In this document: positions 7,818 to 16,275 of the stretch, piece by piece
Numbering within the stretch: the stretch's first letter is position 1
Layout: each line of letters starts with the position of its first letter
From: Phytohabitans houttuyneae
GTDB taxonomy: Bacteria; Actinomycetota; Actinomycetes; Mycobacteriales; Micromonosporaceae
DNA: 64,000 nucleotides
Reading direction: 5' to 3'
NCBI RefSeq assembly: GCF_011764425.1
Contig: NZ_BLPF01000003.1
Coordinates: 868,001 to 932,000 of the forward strand
Position numbers and translations under genes: made by a program
Notes under the pieces: model-generated
The model's input: only the letters and a program-made list of their open reading frames with translations
What the model was told of the DNA's origin: nothing
Databases searched by the model: none

Positions 7818-8954
7818 ATGAAGTCCATGGGACGCCGCGGCTTTCTAGCCGCTGCCACAGCACTTGGCGCTGGTGCCGGCTTGTCCACGTATGCCGCTGT
7901 TTCGGCAGCGGACGGGAACAAGACTCCGGACAAGACTCCGGACATTGCATCGCGAGACCGGGACCTGCCCTTCATCGGCACGGAGGAGACCTTTACGACT
8001 CCCACGTTGTTGAAGCTGAACTCCATCAATAAGGATCACATAGCGTTCCTTGAGGAAATTGGTCTTTCGGATCTAGGCGAACGCCGCATCGGCGATATGG
8101 ATGCGGGGGGACTCAACGTTCAAATCCTCTCTGCTCATACGCCGTCCGTACAAAATGTCCCTGAGAAAAGGGGCATCGACCTTGCCTATCGCCTTAACCG
8201 GCAACTTGTAGACGGGCCAATCGCCAAATATCCGGGCCGCTTCCAGGCTTTCGCCACCTTGCCTTTGCAGAGCCCGGAGGCGGCGGCGGACGAACTGGAA
8301 CGCTCGGTTAAGGAAGATGGCTTCTTGGGCGCACTGACCAACGGACACATCGCGAAGAAGTACCTCGATCATCCCGATTTCGAGCCTGTGCTGGCACGTG
8401 CCCAAGCTCTCGATGTGCCGATCTACCTGCATCCCGGCTATCCAGCTGACGAAGTCTTCCAGATCTACTACAGCACCACACGGTCTAAATACACGGAAGA
8501 GTTCCAAGACTACATTTTCAGTGGGTCTGGATATGGCTGGCACCAGGAGGTGCTGACCCAATGCATTCGGATGATCGCGTACGGGGTTTTCGACAGATTC
8601 CCCAAACTGAAAATCATCATCGGTCACATGGGCGAAGGTCTTCCCTTCTACTACAAGCGGATCATCGAAGACATGGGCGAGCCCACCGAAAACTCGCTCG
8701 AGAAGCCCTTCGGGCAATACTTCCAGGACAACTTCTGGATCACAACCAGCGCATTCCCCCAGACCGAACTGCTCGATCTCCTGCTCAAGTTCATAAGCGT
8801 GGACCGAGTGATGTTCGCAACCGACTACCCGTTCGCGGACATAAAGGCGCAGACCGACTGGTTCCGCGGAGTCGATTTGCCACGCGAAGACAAGGAAAAG
8901 ATCGCGTTCCGAAATGCAGAGAAACTGTTTCGAATGAAAGTGCCCGTGAAGTGA
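7818..8954 (+). CDS. Tat-exported amidohydrolase 2 family protein (benzoate-decarboxylase-like)
   Basis: The 378-residue protein has a twin-arginine signal (GRRGFLAAATALGAGAGL) before a TIM-barrel domain of the ACMSD / gamma-resorcylate decarboxylase family. Expected metal positions are visible: Glu56 in TEETF, His205 in YLHPGY, His270 in IIGHMGEGLP and Asp336 in ATDYPF. The usual second N-terminal ligand is Thr58 instead of His, a variation also seen as Ala in fungal 2,3-dihydroxybenzoate decarboxylases. It should act on a hydroxylated aromatic acid or related compound, but the substrate is unknown. Codon use is clearly less GC-rich than its neighbours (many AAA, GAA, TTG, ATT), and it follows transposase debris. 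Both facts suggest horizontal acquisition. Confidence 0.82.
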   Translation: MKSMGRRGFLAAATALGAGAGLSTYAAVSAADGNKTPDKTPDIASRDRDLPFIGTEETFTTPTLLKLNSINKDHIAFLEEIGLSDLGERRIGDMDAGGLNVQILSAHTPSVQNVPEKRGIDLAYRLNRQLVDGPIAKYPGRFQAFATLPLQSPEAAADELERSVKEDGFLGALTNGHIAKKYLDHPDFEPVLARAQALDVPIYLHPGYPADEVFQIYYSTTRSKYTEEFQDYIFSGSGYGWHQEVLTQCIRMIAYGVFDRFPKLKIIIGHMGEGLPFYYKRIIEDMGEPTENSLEKPFGQYFQDNFWITTSAFPQTELLDLLLKFISVDRVMFATDYPFADIKAQTDWFRGVDLPREDKEKIAFRNAEKLFRMKVPVK

Positions 8955-9109
8955 CGCGCCAGCGTCGGCCGGAGTGAAAGAATGCTTTGCTGTAAGGCGG
9001 CCGGAGACCTGCTTGCCGTCCCGGCGGCAGCTCGCGCGAGCCGGGGGTGGACGACAGGTGACGGGGGTCACGTCCGTGGGTGTAACGGATCGTGGGGCTG
9101 CCTTGTCCC

Positions 9110-10029
9110 ATGGCCATGAACGAGATGAAGAGCCAGACAGTCATCGTGGCCGGGGCTAGTGGGGTCCTTGGCCGGCACATCCGCGAGGCGCTCAACGGTG
9201 CCGGGCACACGGTGCTCGGTCTGGGGCGCGGCGAGGGCAATGAGATCCGCGCCGACCTGCTTGACCGGGACGGGTTGTTGCGGGCGTTCGACGGGGTTCA
9301 AGCCGACGTCGTGGTGCACGCGGCGACCGCGTTGCGGAAGCCGCCGATGTCGCACAAGGGGATGTTCGGTACCGATGATCTGCGGGTTGCGGGGACGGCG
9401 AACCTGATCGAGGCGGCCAAGCTCGCGGGTGTGCGCCGCTTCATCGGCGAAAACGTCGCCGTCGGCTACGGCTACCGCGACTTCGGCGACCGGGTGCTGA
9501 CCGAGGCCGACGAGTTCGGGGTGCCGGTGAGCGACCCGAACATCAACCGGCACCTGGAGGGGATGCGGGAGAAGGAGCGCCTGGCCCTGGAGTCGGGATT
9601 GGAGGCGATCTCGCTGCGGTACGGGTTCTTCTACGGCCCGGGCGGCACCGACGCGATGGTGCACATGCTGCGGAAGCGGCAGATGCCGGCCTTCAACGAC
9701 CACGGTCACGTCTCGCCGTGGACGCACCTGACGGACGCGGCGGCCGCCGTCGTCGCGGCGGTCGAACGTGGCCGGCCGGGGAGGCCTACAACATCGTCGA
9801 CGACCACATGGGCTTCGGGCAGCTGATCCGGACGATAGCGGCGACGTTCGGCACGCCCAAGCCGTTCACCGTGCCGCGGTGGGTGCTGGCGGTCGCGCCC
9901 TACATGCACCTGATGATCGGCGTCACCATGCGGGTCTCGAGCGACAAGGCCCGCCGCGAGCTGGGGTGGCAGCCGGTGTACCCGACGGTGCTGGAGGGGC
10001 TGCGGGCCCAGGCGTCCGCGCAGGTCTAG
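9110..10029 (+). pseudogene. NAD-dependent epimerase/dehydratase, single-base frameshift
   Basis: An extended SDR protein has the nucleotide motif GASGVLGRHI near the N-terminus, then RRFIGENVAVGYGYRDFGD and LRYGFFYGPGGT. The frame breaks at the G run 9778-9781. One extra G would give GRPGEAYNIVDDHMGF and continue to the stop at 10029. The restored protein would be 306 residues, normal for the family. Either the strain has lost the gene or the base call is wrong; the intact remainder favours the latter. ATG 9110 or 9116 is the likely start. It lies ten bases before a sigma-factor gene, a common pairing, and is probably co-transcribed with it. Confidence 0.8.
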
Positions 10030-10038
10030 CCTGTTTCC

Positions 10039-10898
10039 ATGATCGATAGCCAGGTCTTCGCCGAGCATCGGCGGCTGCTCTTCGACGTCGCGTACCGGAT
10101 GACGGGGAGCGTCGCCGATACCGAGGACATCCTGCAGGAGGCCTGGCTGCGGTGCCGCGACGTCGACGGCGGCCAGGTCGCCAACCCCGGGCGTACCTGG
10201 TCAAGACCGTCACCAACCTCTCGCTCAACCAACTCACCTCGGCCCGCGCGCGCCGCGAGACCTATGTCGGGCCGTGGCTGCCCGAGCCGGTGCTCACCGC
10301 GCCCGACGCGGGTCAGGAGGTCGAGATGGCCGAGTCGATCTCGATGGCGATGCTCGTCATCCTGGAGACGCTCACCCCCGCCGAACGCGCGATCTTCCTG
10401 CTCCACGACGTTTTCGGCTACAACCACGGCGAGATCGCGTCCATTCTGGACAAGCCCGAGGGCACCGTGCGGCAGACCGCGGCCCGGGCGCGCGCGCATG
10501 TCGCGGCCCGCCGGCCTCGCTTCGACGTCGACCAAGGGCTACGCCGAGAAGCGGTGGACCGGTTCCGCAAGGCCTGTGCCGGGGGCGACCTGAACGCGAT
10601 GATGGAGCTCCTGGCCCCCGAGGTGGTCTGCTGGTCCGACGGCGGCGGCAAGGTGACCGCGGCCCGCCGGCCACTGGAAGGCGCCGACAACGTCGCCCGC
10701 TGGCTGCTCGGCGTCTTCGCCAAGCCGCAGACGCAGGGCACGGTGCTCGTGATCACCGACATCAACGGCGGGCCGGCCATCCTCGGCCTGGTCGACGGGC
10801 AACCGGCCGGCGCGATCTGCCTGGACTTCGACGGCGAGCGGATCACCGGGGTACGCATGCAGGGCAACCCGGACAAGCTCCGAGGTCTCACGCGCTGA
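10039..10898 (+). pseudogene. SigJ-like ECF sigma factor, single-base frameshift
   Basis: The N-terminal frame reads RLLFDVAYRMTGSVADTEDI (region 2) up to DGGQVANP. The other frame continues RAYLVKTVTNLSLNQL, then region 4 (LTPAERAIFLLHDVFGYNHG, EGTVRQTAARARAH) and a C-terminal SnoaL-like domain. The shift lies in CCCCGGG at 10185-10191, and one added base restores a 286-residue protein of normal length. The C-terminal SnoaL-like domain is characteristic of SigJ/ECF41 factors, which lack a separate anti-sigma factor. The gene follows the epimerase by ten bases. A real defect or a sequencing error are both possible. Confidence 0.82.
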
Positions 10899-10915
10899 GC
10901 CACCCCGGTTTCCGC

Positions 10916-10937
10916 ACTGTCAGTGCATATTGACAGT
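10916..10937. promoter_or_regulatory. Inverted repeat upstream of secreted hydrolase
   Basis: ACTGTCA and TGACAGT form a perfect 7-8-7 inverted repeat, 59 bases before the hydrolase start and 18 bases after the preceding stop. The size and spacing fit a dimeric regulator operator. No TetR/MarR-type gene is adjacent, so the regulator is unknown. Confidence 0.45.
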
Positions 10938-10995
10938 CGTCGGCGCCGGGCCTACCGTCGCGTTACCCCCGTCTCCCTCGCGGAGGATCACGACG

Positions 10996-12369
10996 ATGCG
11001 CAGTGCTTTCGTGTTCCGTACCCTCGTGTCTTCTGTGGTCACGGCTCTCGTGGTGACGGCCGCGCCCGTCCCGGCGGCGGCCGGCCACGACGGCGGGCGT
11101 GGCACCGGCACGCCCGGTGACCAGCCGCTTCCCGGCTTCACCGTGAGCAACCCACCGCTGGCGCCGGCGCTGGTCGGCGGCGTGCCGACCCGGGTGCGCC
11201 AGGGCATCCACGCGCACGCCGCCTACATCATCGAGGTGCCACCGAGCTGGAACGGCGAGCTCCTCATGTGGGCGCACGGCTACCGCGGCCAGGGCACGGT
11301 CCTGACGACCGAGCCGCCCGGCTTCGGCCTGCGCCAACACCTGCTCGACCAGGGGTACGCGTGGGCGGCGTCCTCCTACTACGCCAACGGCTTCGACATC
11401 CGCGCCGGCGTGCTGAGCACCAAGGCGCTCACCGAACTGTTCGGCAGGCTGGAGCGGCGCCCGCACCGCACCTATGTGGCCGGCGCGTCGATGGGCGGTT
11501 ACGTCGTCGGCCGGTCGCTGGAGGAGTACCCGAGTCTCTATGCCGGCGGCCTGCCGTTCTGCGGCGTGATGGGCGACCAACGTCTGATCGACTACTTCCT
11601 GGACTTCCAGGTCACCGCGCAGGCGCTGTCCGGCATCCGCTCCTACCCGCCGGGCTCGGACTACCTGACCTCGGTCGTGCCGAGGATCCAGGGCACGCTC
11701 GGCATCGCGACGATCAACCCGCTGGCGCCCGAGCCCACCAACGCGCTGGGCCGCCAGTTCCGCGACATCGTGGTCAACCTGACCGGTGGGCCACGGCCGG
11801 GCGCCGCCGCCGCGTTCGCGCAGTGGAAGGACTTCGTGTTCGGCCTGGGCGCGCCGGCCGCCGCGTCGGACACCGTCGCCCACGACCCGGGGCTGATCGC
11901 GACAAACCTCTTTACGGTGTACTCCCCGAACGCCCCGGTCAACGTCAACCGGACTGTGCAGCGGGTGGCGCCGGACCGCGTCGCCGAGCGGCTCTCGAGC
12001 CGCCTCACCCAGGTCCCGAGGATCGAGGGCAGGCCGCGCGTGCCCGTGCTGTCGTTGCACAACATCGGCGACCTGTTCGTGCCGTTCTCGATGGAGCAGC
12101 AGTACCGCGCCGACGTCGACCGGCACGGCCGCGGCGCGCTGCTCGTGCAGCGGGCGATCCGGGCCACCGGGCACTGCGAGTTCGCGCCCGCCGAGGCGGC
12201 CACCGCGTGGAACGACCTCGTCGACTGGGTCGAGCACCGCGACAGGCCCGCCGGCGACCGCGTCGACCGCCGTTCGGTGGCCGCCGCGGACTACGGCTGC
12301 CGGTTCAGCGACCCGGCCGCGTACGCCGCGGGGGTCGGCTCGCGCCGGCTGTTCGCCGCCTGCCCCTGA
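10996..12369 (+). CDS. Secreted alpha/beta hydrolase
   Basis: The 457-residue protein starts at an ATG nine bases after GGAGG. A signal peptide occupies about 1-32 (LVSSVVTALVVTAAPVPAAA). The body is an alpha/beta-hydrolase fold: the oxyanion segment LLMWAHGYRGQG, the nucleophile elbow GASMGGY with Ser at about 168, an acidic segment in HNIGDLFVPFS and the catalytic His in ATGHCEF. It resembles secreted esterases or peptidase-like hydrolases of actinomycetes, and the substrate cannot be told. The insert between elbow and acid is large (about 190 residues), probably a lid. It appears monocistronic with the inverted repeat at 10916 as a possible operator. Confidence 0.82.
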   Translation: MRSAFVFRTLVSSVVTALVVTAAPVPAAAGHDGGRGTGTPGDQPLPGFTVSNPPLAPALVGGVPTRVRQGIHAHAAYIIEVPPSWNGELLMWAHGYRGQGTVLTTEPPGFGLRQHLLDQGYAWAASSYYANGFDIRAGVLSTKALTELFGRLERRPHRTYVAGASMGGYVVGRSLEEYPSLYAGGLPFCGVMGDQRLIDYFLDFQVTAQALSGIRSYPPGSDYLTSVVPRIQGTLGIATINPLAPEPTNALGRQFRDIVVNLTGGPRPGAAAAFAQWKDFVFGLGAPAAASDTVAHDPGLIATNLFTVYSPNAPVNVNRTVQRVAPDRVAERLSSRLTQVPRIEGRPRVPVLSLHNIGDLFVPFSMEQQYRADVDRHGRGALLVQRAIRATGHCEFAPAEAATAWNDLVDWVEHRDRPAGDRVDRRSVAAADYGCRFSDPAAYAAGVGSRRLFAACP

Positions 12370-12421
12370 CCGGCTGACGCGTTGGTCGGCTGCCGTGAGG
12401 GCGGTGGGTGACCCGCGGTGC

Positions 12422-12622
12422 TCAGCGGATCTTGCGGCGCATGCGAAGTGAGACCGCTACCGCGACAAGTGCGCCGAGGACCGCTGTCGCGAGCGGCAGG
12501 AATTTGATGCCGCCCGGTTCGCCGCCGGTCGCCACGCCGCCCACGCCGATGACCACGTCGAGCATGAGCCCGGCGACGAACCCGGCCACACCGCCCACCC
12601 CCGCCGCCGCTGCTGTTCGCAT
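12422..12622 (-). CDS. Small two-helix membrane protein
   Basis: The 66-residue protein has two hydrophobic segments, about 7-30 (AGVGGVAGFVAGLMLDVVIGVGG) and 40-58 (FLPLATAVLGALVAVAVSL), and ends in the basic tail RMRRKIR. A GAGAGGGG ribosome site precedes the ATG at 12622. Small glycine-rich membrane proteins like this are often unannotated and the function is unknown. It converges on the hydrolase gene. Confidence 0.55.
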   Translation of the reverse strand: MRTAAAAGVGGVAGFVAGLMLDVVIGVGGVATGGEPGGIKFLPLATAVLGALVAVAVSLRMRRKIR

Positions 12623-12805
12623 CTCGCACCCCTCTCACGACAATTAAGTACCCACCATACATGTTGCGTGTCTACCTATGCGAGCGATGGCGTGTGCGTG
12701 CGAGGTGGCCAGGCCCGTCGGTCCCCGCCCACCGGGAAACCCGTTGCACGTCGCCGGCATCGGAGGTCGGCTGGTGGGGGCACAACACGAGAGGGAACGA
12801 CGCGC

Positions 12806-13468
12806 ATGGTGCTGGCCACCCCCACGCTGCACGCCGCTCGCCTTCGGCTGCGTCCCTTCGGCGACGCCGACGAGGATGACCTCTTCGCGCTGCACAGCAA
12901 CGCCCACGTCCTGCGTTTCTGGGACGCGCCACCGTGGACCGGGCGCGCGCGTGCCAAACGGTTCGTCACGGCCTGCCGGCAGATGGCGGAGGACGGCACC
13001 GGGGCGCGGGTGGCCGTGGATCGTGTCGCCGACGGAGCGTTCATCGGGTGGTGCGGCCTGAGCCGCTGGAATGCCGACTACCGCAGTGCGTCGCTGGGTT
13101 ACTGCTTCGACGATGCGGTGTGGGGTCAGGGCTACGCGACGGAGGCCGCGGGCGCCCTGCTGCTGTGGGCATTCGACACGCTGGACCTGAATCGGGTCCA
13201 GGCGGAGACCGATACGCGAAACATGGCCTCGGCCCGCGTGCTGGAAAAGCTCGGCTTCGTGCGTGAGGGGACGCTGCGGGAAGACTGCGTCGTCAACGGC
13301 GACGTCTCCGACTCGTGGGTCTACGGACTGCTGAGGCGGGAGTGGCAGGCTACCGTTCGCGAAGGGACGGCCGCCAAGAGGCGGCCGTCCCTTTGGTGCG
13401 GCCGCCAACCATGGCCGGCTTCGCCGGCACGGGTGACCAGCGGCCGAAGGCCGCCGGTCACCCGGTGA
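12806..13468 (+). CDS. GNAT acetyltransferase (RimJ/RimL type) with abnormal 3' end
   Basis: The acetyltransferase domain covers residues 1-178: LRLRPFGDADEDDLFALH, the acetyl-CoA loop WGQGYATEA and the terminal motif NMASARVLEKLGFVREG. It probably N-acetylates a ribosomal protein N-terminus or a small amine. The family normally ends near YGLLRREW, but this frame runs 42 residues further, straight through a perfect terminator hairpin and a second hairpin at its stop. The tail is therefore probably read-through translation of sequence that should be 3' untranslated, and a stop codon may have been lost. ATG 12806 follows GAGAGGGA by about ten bases. Confidence 0.82.
   Translation: MVLATPTLHAARLRLRPFGDADEDDLFALHSNAHVLRFWDAPPWTGRARAKRFVTACRQMAEDGTGARVAVDRVADGAFIGWCGLSRWNADYRSASLGYCFDDAVWGQGYATEAAGALLLWAFDTLDLNRVQAETDTRNMASARVLEKLGFVREGTLREDCVVNGDVSDSWVYGLLRREWQATVREGTAAKRRPSLWCGRQPWPASPARVTSGRRPPVTR
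13362..13394 (+). terminator. Intrinsic terminator lying inside the GNAT reading frame
   Basis: AAGGGACGGCCGCC (13362-13375) pairs perfectly with 13380-13393 across an AAGA loop and is followed by TTT. It is a textbook stem, yet the acetyltransferase frame is open through it. Confidence 0.8.
13430..13464. terminator. Bidirectional hairpin between convergent genes
   Basis: CGGGTGACCAGCGGC pairs with 13450-13464 with one mismatch over 15 bases. It lies between the acetyltransferase and the convergent sugar dehydrogenase and could stop transcription from both sides. Confidence 0.55.
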
Positions 13469-13495
13469 AGGTTGGTGGCCACCGCACCAGGCAGC

Positions 13496-14716
13496 TCAGC
13501 GGGCCGGCTGGACCAGCCCGAACCGTACCTTGCTCATGAAGCCCGGGAGGTCACTGAGCACGTACAGCTCGCCGTGCACGTCGGCGTCGATCGCGGTCGG
13601 CTGGGTGGGGAAGTTGCCGATCGTGGCGGACTCGTATGCGCCCGTGGACGTGGGGCGCACGACGAACGCGAGGGTCGAGCAGTAGTCGCTGGCGATGTAG
13701 GTGCCCCGCGCCTCCGGGGTGACAGACCCTCGGTAGACCACGCCGCCGGTCACCGAGCAGCTCTCGGTCATGAAGTGTGGGTACTCGAAGACCGGGTCGG
13801 TGTACCGCACGCCCGGCCGGCACTGCTCCTGGTCGAAGACCGGGGTGCCCTCGCGGCAGGACCAACCGAGGTTTGCCCCGCGCTGCCACGGGCGGATGTG
13901 GTTGACCTCCTCGATCAGGCCCTGGCCGACGTCGCCGATCCACAGCGAGTTGTCGACGTCGATGGAGAACCGCCACGGGTTGCGCAGGCCGTACACCCAG
14001 ATCTCCGGCCGCGCGCCGCGGGTGCGGACGAACGGGTTGTCGGCGGGCACGCAGTAGGGCCTGGCGCCGCACGTGCGGTTGACGTCGATCCGCACGATCT
14101 TGCCGAGCAGTGTGCCGAGGTTCTGGCCGGCCTTGAACGGGTCGTTCGCGTGGCCGCCGTCGCCGAGGGACCAGTAGAGGTAGCCGTCGCGGCCGAACGC
14201 CACCTGTCCGCCGTTGTGGTTGCCGTACTCGGCGTGCTCCTGGGTGAGCAGCACCTGCAGCCGCGCGGGAGCGCCGAGGGGCACGCGCGCCAGGGTGAGC
14301 GCGCCGGCCGGCAGGCTCGTGTAGGCCACGTAGAGGATCCCGGTGCGCGCGAAGTTCGGCGCGGGCGTGATGCCGAGCAGGCCGCGCTCGTTGTCCGACG
14401 TGTCGATCCGGGCGCGCAGGTCGAGCACCGGCTCGGCCGCCAACCCGGTATCGGGGTGGTAGGCGCGGACGGTGCCGTCCTTCTCCGCGATCAGCATCCG
14501 GCCGTCCGGCAGCCCGGTCAGCGCGATCGGGCGCTGCAGCCCGAATGCCACCTGTTCGAATGACACGGTCAGCTCCGTGAGCGGCACCGCGCTGGTGGGG
14601 GACGGGCCGGCCGCGGCGGTGCCGGCGTTCGACGCCGGTGGCAGCAGGAACGTGGACAGGGCCAGAACGAGCAGGCCGACCAGAACGGTGGCCGGGCGAC
14701 GACGCCTTGGCGACAT
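13496..14716 (-). CDS. Secreted PQQ-dependent sugar dehydrogenase (GSDH/YliI type)
   Basis: The 406-residue exported protein has a signal peptide at 1-31 (ATVLVGLLVLALSTFLLPPASNA). A six-bladed propeller of the soluble aldose dehydrogenase family follows: VAFGLQRPIALTGLPDGRML, NERGLLGITPAPNF, HNGGQVAFGRDGYLYWSLGD, EIWVYGLRNPWRFSID and IGDVGQGLIEEVN. These include the Ca/PQQ-site histidine and arginine regions. The usual reaction is oxidation of aldoses to lactones with a PQQ cofactor outside the membrane. ATG 14716 is chosen because GAGGAG lies eight bases before it. A CebR-like inverted repeat at 14753-14766 upstream links it tentatively to the LacI regulator at 1.6-2.6 kb and to plant-polymer sugar metabolism. 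Confidence 0.87.
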   Translation of the reverse strand: MSPRRRRPATVLVGLLVLALSTFLLPPASNAGTAAAGPSPTSAVPLTELTVSFEQVAFGLQRPIALTGLPDGRMLIAEKDGTVRAYHPDTGLAAEPVLDLRARIDTSDNERGLLGITPAPNFARTGILYVAYTSLPAGALTLARVPLGAPARLQVLLTQEHAEYGNHNGGQVAFGRDGYLYWSLGDGGHANDPFKAGQNLGTLLGKIVRIDVNRTCGARPYCVPADNPFVRTRGARPEIWVYGLRNPWRFSIDVDNSLWIGDVGQGLIEEVNHIRPWQRGANLGWSCREGTPVFDQEQCRPGVRYTDPVFEYPHFMTESCSVTGGVVYRGSVTPEARGTYIASDYCSTLAFVVRPTSTGAYESATIGNFPTQPTAIDADVHGELYVLSDLPGFMSKVRFGLVQPAR

Positions 14717-14752
14717 GTTTTTGGCTCCTCGAGCAGTGTGGAGGACGCAATC

Positions 14753-14766
14753 TGGGAGCCCTCCCA
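14753..14766. promoter_or_regulatory. CebR-like operator before sugar dehydrogenase
   Basis: TGGGAGCCCTCCCA has six-base inverted arms identical to the Streptomyces CebR box (TGGGAGCGCTCCCA), differing only at one central base. It lies 37-50 bases upstream of the sugar dehydrogenase start. The DUF429 gene begins about 70 bases away on the other side. Confidence 0.6.
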
Positions 14767-14837
14767 ACATACATCGATTGCCACCAATATCCAACCTGTC
14801 GGGTGGGATGGTGACCGCGCGTCGATACCCTGTTCAG

Positions 14838-15528
14838 GTGGCGGCACGGGTGCTCGGCGTGGACGCCTGCAAGGCGGGCTGGGTCGGCGTCGTCCTGGGC
14901 GATGGCGCCACTGCCGTGCATGTCGCCACGACGGTCGCCGCGCTTGTCGCCGCTGTGGAGCTGGATGGCGACCTCGCCGTCGTCGGCATCGACATCCCCG
15001 ATCGGCCTTCCTGACACCGGGCGGCGCACGGCCGACGTGCTCGCGTACAAGCTGGTGGGGCCCCGACGGGCATCGGTCTTCATGACGCCGGTCCGCGCGG
15101 CGCTGGAGGCCGGCAGCCACGCCGCGGCCGTGGAGGTGAACAGGGCGCGGGCCGGCGAAGGGTTCTCCGCGCAGATGTACGGGCTGCGGTCGAAGATCCT
15201 CGAGGTCGACGCCTGGGCCCGCGACGCCGGCCGGCGGGTGGTGGAGGTACATCCGGAGGTGTCGTTCGCGCGGCTGGCCGACTCACCGCTGCCGGACGGC
15301 AAGCGCACGTGGGCGGGAGTGCACCATCGCCGGCGGCTGCTCGCCGACGCCGGAGTGGAGATTGCCGACGACCTCGGCGAAGCGGGACGCCAGGCGGCCG
15401 TCGACGACGTGCTCGACGCCGGCGCCGCGGCGTGGACGGCCGCCCGGGTCGCCGAAGGCACGGCGACGCCGCTGCCGGATCCACCCGTCGTGTACTCCGA
15501 TGGCTGGCCCACAGCGATCTGGGTGTAG
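14838..15528 (+). pseudogene. DUF429 family protein, single-base frameshift
   Basis: The N-terminal frame gives RVLGVDACKAGWVGVVLGDG up to VVGIDI, the RNase-H-like first Asp of DUF429. The other frame then gives PIGLPDTGRRTADVLAYK and continues with VFMTPVRAAL, AQMYGLRSKI and VVEVHPEVSFARLA. The run CCCC at 14996-14999 has one C too many; removing it restores a 229-residue protein. DUF429 proteins are predicted nuclease-like enzymes of unknown role. GTG 14838 gives a start matching the family; ATG 14808 is possible. It is followed by a small HTH gene. Confidence 0.8.
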
Positions 15529-15552
15529 GCCGAGCGGCCCGTAGCATGGCCG

Positions 15553-15942
15553 ATGAGTGCGCCGCCGGCCTTTGACGTGCAGCTGGCCCGGCTGATCGAG
15601 GCGCGCGGCGTCGATGCCGGCTCGCTGGCCCGGCGGGCAGAGGTCGCCGAAACAGCGGTCACGTCGGTGCTCGGCGGCGGCGAGCCTGAGCCGCTACTGC
15701 TGCGCCGGCTAGCGCCCGCCCTCGGCCTGCACCGCAGCGACCTGTTCATCATCGCCGACCGGCCGGTGCCGGACGACCTCACCCTGCAGGACCCGGCCGA
15801 GGCCGCCGCCCTGATCTGGGACGCCCGCCGGCTGACCGCCGACCAGCTGCGACAGGTCTACGACCGGGCCCACGCCATCCGGCATGAACGCGCCGACGAG
15901 CTCGAGCCCGCCCTGCGGTGCGGCTGCCCCGGGCCTGCCTGA
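15553..15942 (+). CDS. Small helix-turn-helix protein
   Basis: The 129-residue protein has an Xre-like helix-turn-helix at about 8-58 (FDVQLARLIEARGVDAGSLA, RRAEVAETAVTSVLGGGEPE, LLRRLAPALGLHRSDLF). A helical C-terminal part (AEAAALIWDARRLTADQLRQ) follows. The recognition helix is degenerate compared with phage repressors, so DNA binding is likely but not certain. It starts 24 bases after the DUF429 stop and may be its co-transcribed partner. The C-terminus ends in Cys-rich CGCPGPA. Confidence 0.65.
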   Translation: MSAPPAFDVQLARLIEARGVDAGSLARRAEVAETAVTSVLGGGEPEPLLLRRLAPALGLHRSDLFIIADRPVPDDLTLQDPAEAAALIWDARRLTADQLRQVYDRAHAIRHERADELEPALRCGCPGPA

Positions 15943-15984
15943 GGCCGGGTCACCGACCGTCGACGGCGAGGGCTACGAAACCGG

Positions 15985-16275
15985 TCAGGCGCAGTCGCGG
16001 CAGACGTCGACGCCGGCGGCGGCCCGCTGGCTGCGGTGGTGTACCAGAAAACAGCGTGAGCAACGGAACTCGTCGGCCTGCATCGGGATCACCGCGACCG
16101 ACAGCTCTTCATCGAGTTGATCGGCGCCGGGTAGCTCGAACGCCTCCGCCAGCTCGGCCTCGTCCACATCGACCGCGCCGGAGCGCGGAGCCGCGCGCCT
16201 GGCCTGGAGTTCCTCCAGGCTGTCCTCGTCGTCGGTGGGGGAGGTGCGTGGGGCGTCGTAGTCAGTCTTTGCCAT
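15985..16275 (-). CDS. DUF4193 family zinc-ribbon protein
   Basis: The 96-residue protein begins MAKTDYDAPRTSPTDDEDSL and contains the acidic segment VDVDEAELAEAFELPGADQL. It ends in a four-cysteine zinc ribbon, CSRCFLVHH and VCRDC. This is the conserved actinobacterial DUF4193 layout, and these proteins are linked to basal transcription or RNA polymerase function in some actinobacteria. ATG 16275 follows GAGGAG on the minus strand. It is expected to be well expressed and conserved, and it helps place the organism in Actinomycetota. Confidence 0.9.
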   Translation of the reverse strand: MAKTDYDAPRTSPTDDEDSLEELQARRAAPRSGAVDVDEAELAEAFELPGADQLDEELSVAVIPMQADEFRCSRCFLVHHRSQRAAAGVDVCRDCA

